Notes: generated by a model from the letters alone, not told the origin. A stretch of DNA of 14,499 bases from Oscillospiraceae bacterium (GCA_031281115.1 JAITFV010000073.1:1-14499), one strand, 5' to 3'. Counted from the stretch's first letter, positions 1 to 7,140 are shown. A program made the numbers and translations.

Positions 1-23
1 TGTTCCACAGTTTCAATTTAAAC

Positions 24-111
24 GGGTTTCCGCTGCGTGAGCGCAGCGGGCGCTGTCGCAACAGCGCAAGCCCCTTTAACTTAAAAAGCGAAACGCTTTT
101 TAAGTTAAAGG
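24..111 (-). promoter_or_regulatory. Structured multi-hairpin element (copy 1)
   Basis: Nearly every base from 24 to 110 can pair. An outer stem GGGTTT (24-29) with AAGCCC (68-73, one G-T pair) encloses two perfect hairpins with no spacer: CCGCTGCG/CGCAGCGG (30-37 with 42-49, loop TGAG) and GCGCTGT/ACAGCGC (50-56 with 61-67, loop CGCA). It is followed at once by an 18-bp perfect hairpin (73/74-90 with 94-110/111, loop AAA). Positions 27-67 match 10209-10249 at about 30 of 41 bases without gaps, and the layout is the same there. At 10193 the element is the leader of a leftward gene, so a leftward leader for a gene beyond the left edge is the likeliest reading here. A weak leftward promoter (TTGTTT, 16 bp, TATAGT) lies just upstream, around 110-137. 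A REP/MITE-like repeat is the main alternative. Confidence 0.5.
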
Positions 112-139
112 ACTATAAACGACTATACAAAAGAAACAA

Positions 140-171
140 AAACAGCGTAAACTAAATTGCTTCCGCTGTTT
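140..171 (-). terminator. Intrinsic terminator of hpf
   Basis: On the minus strand AAACAGCG pairs with CGCTGTTT (164-171 with 140-147) around a 16-nt loop, followed by the T-rich run TTTTTGTTTCTTTT. It lies about 18 bases after the hpf stop codon. The loop is long, so the hairpin is only moderately stable. Confidence 0.6.
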
Positions 172-188
172 GTGTATATTGCACAATT

Positions 189-710
189 TTAATCCTTCGT
201 TGGCTCCAATACCGCATAATGACCGTCTTTGCGCTTATAAACCACATTGATTTCGCCAGTGTCGCCGTTTTTGAACATAAAGAAACTGTGACTTAACATA
301 TTCATTTGCAGAATCGCCTCATCAACGTTCATCGGGTGCAGAATAATCGGTTTTTTCTTGAGAACTTCATAAGTTGCCTGTTCTTCAACATCGTCCTCAA
401 AGCTCGTCTTAAACGCTGACTCATTCAGACGTTTTTCGATTTTAGTTTTATTTTTGCGGATTTGCCGGACGATTCTGTCAACACAAGCGTCAAGCGCGTC
501 ATTTTTATTCTGCGCAGATTGCTCCGCTCTGAAAGTGAGATTATCATGCTGTGCGGTGATTTCGAGTGTAATCATACCTCGCTGCGCTGACATTGTGATT
601 TTTGCATCAAAGTCTTCACCGAAAAATCTTTCAAGTTTTTTGAGCTTGCTCTCGGCGTATTCCGCTAAACCATCGGCCTGCATTTTTTTTGCGGTTACTT
701 TTACGTTCAT
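189..710 (-). CDS. hpf: Ribosome hibernation promoting factor, long form
   Basis: This 173-residue protein has the two-domain layout of long HPF. An N-terminal S30AE/RaiA domain (about 1-97, MNVKVTAKKM... with an alternating strand pattern and basic region RQIRKNKTKIEKR near 82-94) binds the 30S subunit. A C-terminal dimerisation domain (about 115-171, with KPIILHPMNVDEAILQM and a DGHYAVLEP-like end) follows. The long form makes one protein sufficient to pair 70S ribosomes into inactive 100S dimers in stationary phase or starvation. The start is supported by AGAAGGAG seven bases upstream of ATG. It has its own promoter, whose -35 box overlaps the argF stop codon, and a terminator downstream. 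It is therefore adjacent to the arg operon but probably controlled separately, with some read-through possible because no terminator is visible after argF. Confidence 0.95.
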   Translation of the reverse strand: MNVKVTAKKMQADGLAEYAESKLKKLERFFGEDFDAKITMSAQRGMITLEITAQHDNLTFRAEQSAQNKNDALDACVDRIVRQIRKNKTKIEKRLNESAFKTSFEDDVEEQATYEVLKKKPIILHPMNVDEAILQMNMLSHSFFMFKNGDTGEINVVYKRKDGHYAVLEPTKD

Positions 711-744
711 ATTTTTTCTCCTTCTGTATATATGGATTTGTTAA

Positions 745-773
745 ATTATAACATAATTGGGCAGGAAAGTCAA
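745..773 (-). promoter_or_regulatory. Sigma-A type promoter of hpf
   Basis: On the minus strand TTGACT (773-768), a 17-bp spacer and TATAAT (750-745). Transcription would start near 738, giving a short leader of about 28 nt. The -35 box overlaps the argF stop codon (772-770). Confidence 0.8.
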
Positions 774-1672
774 GACATCAGCTTTACCATAACCGCTTTC
801 TGCGCGTGGAGACGGTTCTCGGATTCGTCGAAGATTGCATTTGCGTGTTCCTCGAAAACCTTGTGCGTTATCTCCTCGCCCTTATGCGCGGGGAGACAGT
901 GCAGAACCATAACATCGGGGCTTGCAGCCTTAATCGTTTCGCAGTTAATTTGGAACCCCGCGAAATCCTTTTTACGCTTCTCGGCTTCCTCCTCCTGCCC
1001 CATAGATGACCACACATCCGTAACAAGCACATCCGCGCCTGCCGCCGCTTTAAGCGGGTCATTAATCAATTCAAAACCTTTAAAATCTTTCGCGAAATCA
1101 AGCGCAAACTGTGCCGGCTCATAGCCTTTCGGAGTTGCAACGCTGACGTTCATGCCAACTTTCAGGCAGCCGACAATCAGCGAATTCGCCATGTTGTGAC
1201 CATCACCGATGAAAGCGAGTTTTAAACCTTCAAGCTTATTTTTATACTCGCGGATTGTCATTAAATCCGCAAGCACCTGGCACGGGTGCGAGGCGTCCGT
1301 AAGTCCGTTGATGACCGGGATTGTGCTGTTCTCTGCAAGCACTTCAACGTCCTCTTGTTTATATGTCCGAATCATTATGCCGTCAAGATAGCGCGACAGC
1401 ACCCTCGCCGTGTCCTCAATCGGCTCGCCGCGCCCCATCTGCAGCTCCTGCGATGACAGGAACAATGCGTATCCGCCGAGCTGATACATTCCCGCCTCGA
1501 ACGAAACCCGTGTTCGCGTTGAGGCTTTTTCAAATATCATTCCGAGCGTTTTGCCGTTTAACAGCTTGTGCGGAATTCCGTGCTTCTGTTCGTATTTAAG
1601 CTGGTCGGCGAGGTTTAGTATTTCGATGATTTCCTCGGTTTTTAAATCAAGCATTTTAAGTAGGTGCTTCAT
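770..1672 (-). CDS. argF: Ornithine carbamoyltransferase
   Basis: Cytoplasmic enzyme that joins carbamoyl phosphate and ornithine to make citrulline. The 300 residues match the usual family length. Visible signatures in order are the carbamoyl-phosphate loop STRTR (51-55), HPCQ (129-132), the DVWSSMG ornithine-side motif (219-225) and the catalytic HCLP (258-261, Cys259). The start has TAGGAG eight bases upstream, and this ribosome site overlaps the argD stop, with only 9 bases between the genes, so it is translated as the last gene of argCJBDF. The SSMGQE sequence following DVW fits ornithine rather than aspartate carbamoyltransferase. A catabolic arcB role cannot be excluded from sequence alone, but the biosynthetic neighbours argue for argF. 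Confidence 0.96.
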   Translation of the reverse strand: MKHLLKMLDLKTEEIIEILNLADQLKYEQKHGIPHKLLNGKTLGMIFEKASTRTRVSFEAGMYQLGGYALFLSSQELQMGRGEPIEDTARVLSRYLDGIMIRTYKQEDVEVLAENSTIPVINGLTDASHPCQVLADLMTIREYKNKLEGLKLAFIGDGHNMANSLIVGCLKVGMNVSVATPKGYEPAQFALDFAKDFKGFELINDPLKAAAGADVLVTDVWSSMGQEEEAEKRKKDFAGFQINCETIKAASPDVMVLHCLPAHKGEEITHKVFEEHANAIFDESENRLHAQKAVMVKLMS

Positions 1673-1681
1673 AATTTTCTC

Positions 1682-2851
1682 CTAAATTAATATTTTTTTT
1701 AATATTTCTAACCCCTCATCAAGGCTTTCATAATCAATCGTAAGCGGCGGCAAAAGCCTCAACTTCTCTTTCGCTGTCAGTGTCAGCAAGCCCACTTCCA
1801 GTGAGGATTTCATAACGTCAACCGCTTTTTTATTTTTAAGCGTAATCCCAAGCATAAGCCCTTTTCCGCTGATTGAAACAACTTCATCTAAACCTTGCAA
1901 TTTTTCTCTGATATATTCGCCTTTTTTAACTGTTTCGGCGAAGAATCCGGGCGCGGAAACTTTATCAAGAACAGCCAGCGCACCTGCAAGCACCACAGGG
2001 TTTCCGCCGTAGGTTGAGCCGTGCGTTCCCGCGGTTAAAACCCCTGCGCATTTCTCGCCTGCAAGGCAAATCCCGAGTGGCAGACCGCCGCCTATTCCTT
2101 TAGCGAGTGTGGTTAAGTCGGCTTTTTTGCCGTAATGCTCACCCGCTAAAAACTTGCCTGTGCGCCCTGCACCTGTCTGCACTTCATCGGCAATCGTTAG
2201 TATATCGCGCTCGGCACAGAGCTTGAAAATTTCATCAACGAAGCTCTGCTCAAGCTCAATTACGCCGCCTTCGCCCTGAATATACTCGAACATAACAGCA
2301 CAGACAGAATCGTCTGTTTTTGCTTTTAAATCCGCGATATTATTAGCTTCAACGTGAACAAAACCCTCAACAAACGGGAAGAAATAATTATGCATTTCCG
2401 GCTGACCCGTCGCTGATAAAGCCGTTAAAGTTCTGCCGTGAAACGAGTTCAGCAGCGTAATTATAGTATGCCTGTCCTTGCCGTATTTATCAAAGCTGTA
2501 CTTGCGCGCGGTCTTAATAGCGCACTCGTTTGCTTCCGTGCCCGAATTCCCGAAAAACATATTCGCATAACCTGTGATTCCGCAAAGTTTCTCAGCGAAA
2601 TCCGCGCCCGGTTTGTTGTAGTAATAATTCGAGTTGTGTTGCAAAGTCTGCGCTTGTTTGCACACTGCCGCGACCCAGTCCATATCGCAGAATCCAAGCG
2701 AGTTCGTGCCTATTCCCGACCCGAAATCAATGTATGTTTTATCATCTTCTGAAATGACGGACGCGCAATGCCCACCCTTGCTTTTCAGCGCAAGCGGAAG
2801 CCGCCCGTAGGATTTCGTTACGTACTTATCGTACTTATTAATTATGCTCAT
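1682..2851 (-). CDS. argD: Acetylornithine aminotransferase
   Basis: PLP enzyme (class III aminotransferase) converting N-acetylglutamate 5-semialdehyde and glutamate to N-acetylornithine and 2-oxoglutarate. It has 389 residues. Visible elements are the phosphate-site NSGTEAN (102-108), FHGR (137-140), the PLP-ring Asp in ADEVQTG (221-227) and the Schiff-base lysine in LAKGIGGGLPLG (Lys251). The ATG at 2851 is chosen over the in-frame TTG at 2878. The TTG would lie inside the ribosome-site region, whereas AAAGGA lies about 12 bases before the ATG. The stretch upstream of this start (2848-2921) is homologous to the one before argC. The stop overlaps the ribosome site of argF. Confidence 0.95.
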   Translation of the reverse strand: MSIINKYDKYVTKSYGRLPLALKSKGGHCASVISEDDKTYIDFGSGIGTNSLGFCDMDWVAAVCKQAQTLQHNSNYYYNKPGADFAEKLCGITGYANMFFGNSGTEANECAIKTARKYSFDKYGKDRHTIITLLNSFHGRTLTALSATGQPEMHNYFFPFVEGFVHVEANNIADLKAKTDDSVCAVMFEYIQGEGGVIELEQSFVDEIFKLCAERDILTIADEVQTGAGRTGKFLAGEHYGKKADLTTLAKGIGGGLPLGICLAGEKCAGVLTAGTHGSTYGGNPVVLAGALAVLDKVSAPGFFAETVKKGEYIREKLQGLDEVVSISGKGLMLGITLKNKKAVDVMKSSLEVGLLTLTAKEKLRLLPPLTIDYESLDEGLEILKKILI

Positions 2852-2921
2852 ATTTTCATTAGTTCCTTTCTTTATCAACGGGAAATGGAAATAACACTCT
2901 CCTCGTTTCAGCTGTATTACG
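2848..2921 (-). repeat. Intercistronic element, single diverged copy (argB-argD)
   Basis: This block runs from the argD start codon back through the argB stop codon (TAA, 2919-2917). It aligns without gaps to 5971-6044 in front of argC, with 54 of 74 bases identical by hand count. The start-codon edge (10 of 10) and the CGTTTCAG-TGTAT stretch are best conserved. It includes the argD ribosome site (AAAGGA). The short stem GGAR...TTCC near its centre can form in both copies. It is shared between two junctions of one operon, so an old duplication of a translation-initiation leader is the simplest origin. Confidence 0.75.
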
Positions 2922-3765
2922 TTATCATCGTTCCGGCGCCTTTGTCGGTCAGCAGTTCTATCAAAATCGAATGCGGGATTCTGCCGTCTATGATATTTGC
3001 TTTCTTAACGCCGCGCCGCACCGCTTCGACACAGCAATCAATTTTCGGAATCATGCCGCCGGAAATAATCCCGCGCTCTTTCAGCAGCGGCACCTCGCTT
3101 AAATTAATGTTGTAAATAAGCGTGTTCTCGTCGTCTTTATCTTCCAAAATGCCTTTAACGTCTGTCATTAATATCAGATTCTCTGCGCCTATTTCGGAAG
3201 CGATTGCCGAAGCAGCGGTATCGGCGTTAATGTTATAAGCTTCGCCGTTCTCCCCGCTCGCAACTGTTGCAATCACCGGAATGTAGCCGTTGTTCAGCGC
3301 GTTTTTGATTACCTCGGGGTTTGTTGATATAATCTCGCCGACATAACCGAGAGCTTCGCTTTTCTGCTTGGCTTTAAGCATACCGTTGTCAAGCCCGCAA
3401 AGCCCGATTGCTTTGCCGCTGTGGGAATAGAGCAGATTTACCAAGTCTTTGTTGACCTTCCCGCAGAGCACCATCTGAACTATTTCTATAGTTTCCTTGT
3501 CGGTATAGCGCAAGCCGTCAATAAATTTTGGTTCTTTCCCGACCTTATTAAGCACGGCGTTAATTTCGGGACCGCCGCCGTGAACAAGCACGATTTTAAT
3601 TCCGCACAGCGACAGCATAACTATATCGGACATTACCGCCTGCTTTAATTCATTGCTTGTCATTGCATTGCCGCCGTATTTTATTACAACAATTTTCCCT
3701 GAATACTGCTGAATATAAGGCAAAGCTTCGATTAGAGCGTTTGCTCTTGTATTTTTATCTATCAT
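2917..3765 (-). CDS. argB: Acetylglutamate kinase, arginine-sensitive type
   Basis: Phosphorylates N-acetylglutamate with ATP to N-acetylglutamyl 5-phosphate, the committed step. It has 282 residues of the amino acid kinase fold. Visible are KYGGNAM (29-35, Lys29), the glycine loop HGGGPEIN (62-69), NADTAA (180-185) and SGGMIPK (235-241, Lys241). An N-terminal helix with ALPYIQQYSGK (14-24) and a C-terminal HSILIELLTDKGAGTM are the features known from hexameric, arginine-inhibited enzymes, so feedback inhibition by arginine is inferred. The ATG at 3765 is chosen because it overlaps the argJ stop as ATGA and has GGAG eight bases upstream. A longer frame to 3819 would run back into argJ. Confidence 0.95.
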   Translation of the reverse strand: MIDKNTRANALIEALPYIQQYSGKIVVIKYGGNAMTSNELKQAVMSDIVMLSLCGIKIVLVHGGGPEINAVLNKVGKEPKFIDGLRYTDKETIEIVQMVLCGKVNKDLVNLLYSHSGKAIGLCGLDNGMLKAKQKSEALGYVGEIISTNPEVIKNALNNGYIPVIATVASGENGEAYNINADTAASAIASEIGAENLILMTDVKGILEDKDDENTLIYNINLSEVPLLKERGIISGGMIPKIDCCVEAVRRGVKKANIIDGRIPHSILIELLTDKGAGTMIT

Positions 3766-5009
3766 GTTCTGTACTCCGCGTTTATTTTTACATAATCGTA
3801 TGTTAAATCGCAGCCCCATGCTATCGATTGGTTCAACTCCGCGCCCTCTTCGTGCAAATCTATGATAATGGTAATTTCGTCTGCAAGCAGTACATTATGA
3901 GCCTCGCTGTCAACGAAATCCGTTCCGCAGCCGTTCTCGCAGACTATAACTTCACCGTTCTCGGATATTATTTTTACAGAAACCTTATCGGGGTCAAACT
4001 CCGCGCCGGAATACCCCGCTGCGCATAAAATCCTTCCCCAGTTCGCGTCTGCCGCAAAGATTGCCGCTTTTACAAGGTTTGAGGAAATCACTGCTCTTGA
4101 AATAAGCGCGGCATCTTCCTCGCTCGGCGCGTTCATAACCGCGCACTCGATTAATTTTGTCGCGCCCTCGCCGTCACGTGCGGTTTCCCGTGCAAGATTG
4201 AGCATAACTGCGCAGAGCGCATTGAAAAACGCCTCGTAATCCTCGTTTTCCTCGGTAATCAGCTCATTTTCCGCAAGCCCTGAAGCCATAATCGCCGCCA
4301 TATCGTTGGTTGATGTATCGCCGTCAATATTAACGCGGCTGTAAGAAATTTCGTTCGCATCCGACAATGCCCTTTGCAGCATCGGCAGCGAAATCGCCGC
4401 ATCTGTGGTGATGAACGCGAGCAGTGTCGCCATGTCGGGGTTAATCATGCCCGAACCTTTTGAAATACCGCCAATCGCGCAGGTTACATTTTCAGAAGGA
4501 AGCGTGAATTCAAACGCAAATTCTTTTACACGTGTGTCCGTGGTCATAATCGCCTTGCAAGCGTCAGTGCTGCCGACTTCGTTGAGTTCGCCGGCAAGAA
4601 CGGGAATATATTTTTCAAAAGGTTCCGGTGAGAGTTGCTGCCCGATTACGCCTGTGGACGCGACAATAACGTTTTCTTTTTTTATTTTCATGCAATCCGC
4701 TGTCAATTCGCACATCAATTCAGCGATTTCCATACCGTTTGCGTTGCAGGTGTTTGCATTTCCGCTGTTCACGATTACAGCCTGCGCTTTGCCGTCTTTT
4801 AAGTGCCGCTGCGTTAATACAATCGGCGCGCCTTTTACAATATTCCGCGTGTAAACTGCCGCCGCCGGGCACGGCTTGACGCAGTAAATCATTGCGAGGT
4901 CGTCTTTTTCCGAGCCGGCTTTTATTCCCGCCCGGACCGAACCGGCTGTGAAACCCTTGGCGGCGCAAACACCGCCGTAAACCGGAGTTAAATCATCAAA
5001 TGTAATCAT
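3762..5009 (-). CDS. argJ: Bifunctional ornithine acetyltransferase / N-acetylglutamate synthase
   Basis: Transfers acetyl from N-acetylornithine to glutamate, closing the acetyl cycle, and in the bifunctional class can also acetylate glutamate from acetyl-CoA. Its 415 residues fit the family. The precursor is expected to cleave itself before Thr195 in KGSGMINPDMATLL (184-197), giving alpha and beta chains with Thr195 as nucleophile. The oxyanion pair is STG (118-120), and DGDTSTND is also present. The start has AAAGGAG eight bases before ATG. It follows argC by 41 bases and overlaps argB by 4. No argA or argE is present in the window, which fits the cyclic pathway. Whether the acetyl-CoA activity is present cannot be told from sequence. 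Confidence 0.95.
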   Translation of the reverse strand: MITFDDLTPVYGGVCAAKGFTAGSVRAGIKAGSEKDDLAMIYCVKPCPAAAVYTRNIVKGAPIVLTQRHLKDGKAQAVIVNSGNANTCNANGMEIAELMCELTADCMKIKKENVIVASTGVIGQQLSPEPFEKYIPVLAGELNEVGSTDACKAIMTTDTRVKEFAFEFTLPSENVTCAIGGISKGSGMINPDMATLLAFITTDAAISLPMLQRALSDANEISYSRVNIDGDTSTNDMAAIMASGLAENELITEENEDYEAFFNALCAVMLNLARETARDGEGATKLIECAVMNAPSEEDAALISRAVISSNLVKAAIFAADANWGRILCAAGYSGAEFDPDKVSVKIISENGEVIVCENGCGTDFVDSEAHNVLLADEITIIIDLHEEGAELNQSIAWGCDLTYDYVKINAEYRT

Positions 5010-5050
5010 GCCATTCTCCTTTGCGGGTGAACTATAGTCCTTTAGCAGTA

Positions 5051-5974
5051 TCAGCTCACCCCTGCCATTATGTCAAAACACTGCACTGCCGCGCCGCTCG
5101 CGCCTTTGCCGAGATTATCATATCTCGCGGAGAGCAGTATCCGCTCGCCATCGCCGAAAACGTATAGCTCCATATTGTCCGAATCGGCGAGTGTGTTCGC
5201 CGCTAAAAAGTTTATGCCGTCTGAATCCATGAGTTTTATGCGGCTGTTTTTGTTGTTATTGTAATGATTCTTGTAAATAGTTTTTATTTTTTCTGCTAAG
5301 TTCCCCTCTTTAAGGGGGAGACCGCAAAGAGGCACGTTGACAATCATTCCGCTGAAATAATCGTCAATAATCGGATTGAACATCGGCGTTCTTGTGAGTT
5401 CGCAGATTTTCTGCATTTCGGGCTGATGCTTGTGCATTTGCGACAGGGCATACAGCCTGCCGCTTGATAACTCGGGGCTTCTGTCTGCATTCTCATACTC
5501 ATCAATGAACGCTTTCCCCGCGCCGCTGTAGCCGGAAATTCCGAAACAGCTGACAGGGTAATCTTTCGGGATTATACCCGCTTTAATAAGCGGTTGAACC
5601 AATGCGATGAATCCGCTCGCGTAGCATCCGGGGTTCGCGACTCTCTTTGAAACACGAATTTTTTCGTATTGCTCCGATGATAATTCCGGGAAGCCGTAGT
5701 CCCAATCAGGATTGGTTCTGTGCGCGGTTGAGGCATCAATTATTCGCGTATCGGGGTTTATCGTCATGGCGACTGCGCCGATTGCAACTTCGTCGGGAAG
5801 GCAAAGGAAAACAAAGTCTGCCGCATTCAAAAACTTTTTGCGCTCTTCTGCATTTTCGCATAATTCCGGCGCAATAACAAGCAGTTCTATATCTTGTCTG
5901 CCTTCAAGGCGCGAACGAATTTTTAAACCCACCGTCCCTGATTCACCATCAATAAACACTTTAGGTTTTTTCAT
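5051..5974 (-). CDS. argC: N-acetyl-gamma-glutamyl-phosphate reductase, short type
   Basis: NADPH-dependent reduction of N-acetylglutamyl 5-phosphate to the semialdehyde. At 307 residues it belongs to the shorter (type 2) ArgC subfamily. It shows the nucleotide-binding GESGTVG (10-16), catalytic Cys117 in NPGCYASG, GISGYSGAGK (145-154) and HKHQPE (181-186). The ATG at 5974 is used because an in-frame GTG at 5998 lies within the ribosome-site region (AAAGGA about 12 bases before the ATG). It is first in argCJBDF. Three 80-bp tandem units precede it, and a possible 27-codon upstream frame ends 4 bases before its start. I found no clear promoter directly upstream. Confidence 0.94.
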   Translation of the reverse strand: MKKPKVFIDGESGTVGLKIRSRLEGRQDIELLVIAPELCENAEERKKFLNAADFVFLCLPDEVAIGAVAMTINPDTRIIDASTAHRTNPDWDYGFPELSSEQYEKIRVSKRVANPGCYASGFIALVQPLIKAGIIPKDYPVSCFGISGYSGAGKAFIDEYENADRSPELSSGRLYALSQMHKHQPEMQKICELTRTPMFNPIIDDYFSGMIVNVPLCGLPLKEGNLAEKIKTIYKNHYNNNKNSRIKLMDSDGINFLAANTLADSDNMELYVFGDGERILLSARYDNLGKGASGAAVQCFDIMAGVS

Positions 5975-6202
5975 ATTTTCACCAAGTCCTTTCTTCACTA
6001 ACAGGGACCGGAAGCAACGTTTTCCCCGTTTCAGTTGTATTTTGTTTCAAACTTGTTTTCATCAAGTCCTTTCTTCACTAATGGGGACCGGAAGCAACAT
6101 TTTCCCCGTTTCAGTTGTATTTTGTTTCAAACTTGTTTTCACCAAGTCCTTTCTTCACTAATGGGGACTGAAAACAACGTTTTCCCCGTTTCAATCGTAT
6201 TT
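5971..6202 (-). repeat. Three tandem 80-bp units upstream of argC
   Basis: The units start at 5981, 6061 and 6141 with an exact period of 80. Units 1 and 2 differ at 4 of 80 positions; unit 3 is partial (about 62 bases) and differs from unit 2 at 7. Each contains on the minus strand AGAAAGGACTT, the argC ribosome site, and a GGGGAAAA...TTCCGG...CCCC segment that can form a short hairpin. The array fills the gap between the second GNAT stop (6205) and argC (5974). Only unit 1 abuts a real start codon; units 2 and 3 carry spare ribosome sites. The short uniform period with no unique spacers rules out CRISPR. Confidence 0.9.
5979..6062 (-). other. Candidate upstream open reading frame before argC
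   Basis: In unit 2 of the tandem array a C-to-T change (plus strand, 6062) creates ATG four bases after AAAGGA on the minus strand. The frame of 27 codons runs through unit 1 and ends TGG TGA four bases before the argC ATG, so translation could couple into argC. It has one Arg codon (AGG) three codons from the end. Nothing else supports expression. Confidence 0.25.
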
Positions 6203-6204
6203 TT

Positions 6205-6627
6205 TTACTCCTTAATATAAATTAAACTCATTCCCGCGCCGTAATTATCAAAAGGGCGGGTTTTAAATCCGAATTTCTCGTAGAAAGGCTCCTTGCCTTT
6301 CGCGGAAGCGAGATGAACCACAACATACTCGCCGCTCTCTGCCGAATCATTAATAAACTTAAGCAAACGCTCGTTTATTTCGCGTCCCAAGCCTTTCCCC
6401 TGATATTCCGGCAGAACAATAAGGTCTGATATATTCCAGTAGTAACCGCCGTCGCCCACTGCTTTTCCCATGGCTACCACCTTATCGTTATGCTTAACAG
6501 CTACAGTATAATGCGTGTTTTTGACCCCTATGTCAAATTGCCTTTCGCTTACCTCCCGCCACCCTGCCGAGTCGCGCAGCGCCTTGTAATCGGCGTAGGT
6601 AATTTTATTTTCAAAATTGTAATTCAT
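6205..6627 (-). CDS. GNAT family N-acetyltransferase
   Basis: This 140-residue single-domain protein has the GNAT acetyl-CoA loop QGKGLG (76-81) following the ISDLIVLPEY strand (67-75), and a C-terminal FYEKFGFKTRPFD segment (115-127) typical of the fold. The substrate is unknown. The ATG at 6627 has AGGA nine bases upstream, and it follows the preceding GNAT gene by 10 bases, so the two are cotranscribed. No terminator is seen before argC, which makes read-through into the arg operon likely. It is too short and unspecific to be called an ArgA-like glutamate acetyltransferase, though its place just upstream of argC makes that worth excluding. Confidence 0.85.
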   Translation of the reverse strand: MNYNFENKITYADYKALRDSAGWREVSERQFDIGVKNTHYTVAVKHNDKVVAMGKAVGDGGYYWNISDLIVLPEYQGKGLGREINERLLKFINDSAESGEYVVVHLASAKGKEPFYEKFGFKTRPFDNYGAGMSLIYIKE

Positions 6628-6637
6628 TTTAAGTTTC

Positions 6638-7063
6638 CTATATTTTTAATTTGTACGTTATCGCTTCTGTCATTTCCGTGAAGCCAATCTTCTCCCAAAA
6701 AGCATTACCGCTTTCATTGTCCTTTAAACAAAATAACGTAACAGCTTCCATTCCCTCGCGTTTCAACGCCTCAACTGCTTTTTTAACGAGCGCTCTGCCG
6801 ATTCCGCGTATGCGGTACTTCTCGTCAACCGCAAGGCGATAAATCAAAGCGGTTCTTCCATCGTTTCCAGCAAGAACGGTACCGATAAGTTCGCCGTTTT
6901 CTTCCGCGATGAAGCAGGTTTCCGGGTTTTTAGCAAGAAATTTTGTTACTTCCTCCCGCGAATCATAACGCAAGCATTTTTCACATGAGCAAATTCCCGC
7001 AGTCTTACGCCATAATGAATTTGCGGCATTATAATCCTTTATTGTGAATTTTTTGATTGTCAT
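6638..7063 (-). CDS. GNAT family N-acetyltransferase with Cys cluster
   Basis: This 141-residue GNAT protein has the acetyl-CoA motif RIRGIG (84-89) after the strand LIYRLAVDEKY (73-83) and the common C-terminal pattern NAFWEKIGFTE (120-130). An unusual feature is a cysteine cluster CSCEKC (Cys25, Cys27, Cys30) in the first third, which could bind metal or be redox active; this is inference. It is first of the leftward GNAT pair, has its own strong promoter and a leader of about 28 nt. The Shine-Dalgarno site is weak (AGCGAGCAAAGAA before ATG). The substrate is not predictable from the sequence. Confidence 0.85.
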   Translation of the reverse strand: MTIKKFTIKDYNAANSLWRKTAGICSCEKCLRYDSREEVTKFLAKNPETCFIAEENGELIGTVLAGNDGRTALIYRLAVDEKYRIRGIGRALVKKAVEALKREGMEAVTLFCLKDNESGNAFWEKIGFTEMTEAITYKLKI

Positions 7064-7097
7064 TTCTTTGCTCGCTTTGCTTTTAGTCTATACAAAT

Positions 7098-7125
7098 ATT
7101 ATACAGCAAAATTACCAATTGTCAA
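7098..7125 (-). promoter_or_regulatory. Sigma-A type promoter of the GNAT pair
   Basis: On the minus strand TTGACA (7125-7120), a 16-bp spacer and TATAAT (7103-7098). Both hexamers are perfect. It may also drive the arg operon by read-through, since no terminator or other promoter was found up to argC. Confidence 0.8.
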
Positions 7126-7140
7126 GGAATAATATAAGCA

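Noticed and set aside
5025..5061. GGGTGA/TCACCC inverted repeat around the argC stop
   Set aside because: It has only six pairs with a 25-base loop and no U-run, partly in coding sequence; probably chance.
5971..6202. CRISPR array
   Set aside because: The units are contiguous 80-bp copies with no unique spacers and no cas genes nearby.
6035..6220. Plus-strand open frame encoding a repetitive peptide across the 80-bp units
   Set aside because: The frame exists only because the period and lack of stops happen to allow it. It is antisense to the arg transcript and has no promoter or ribosome site.
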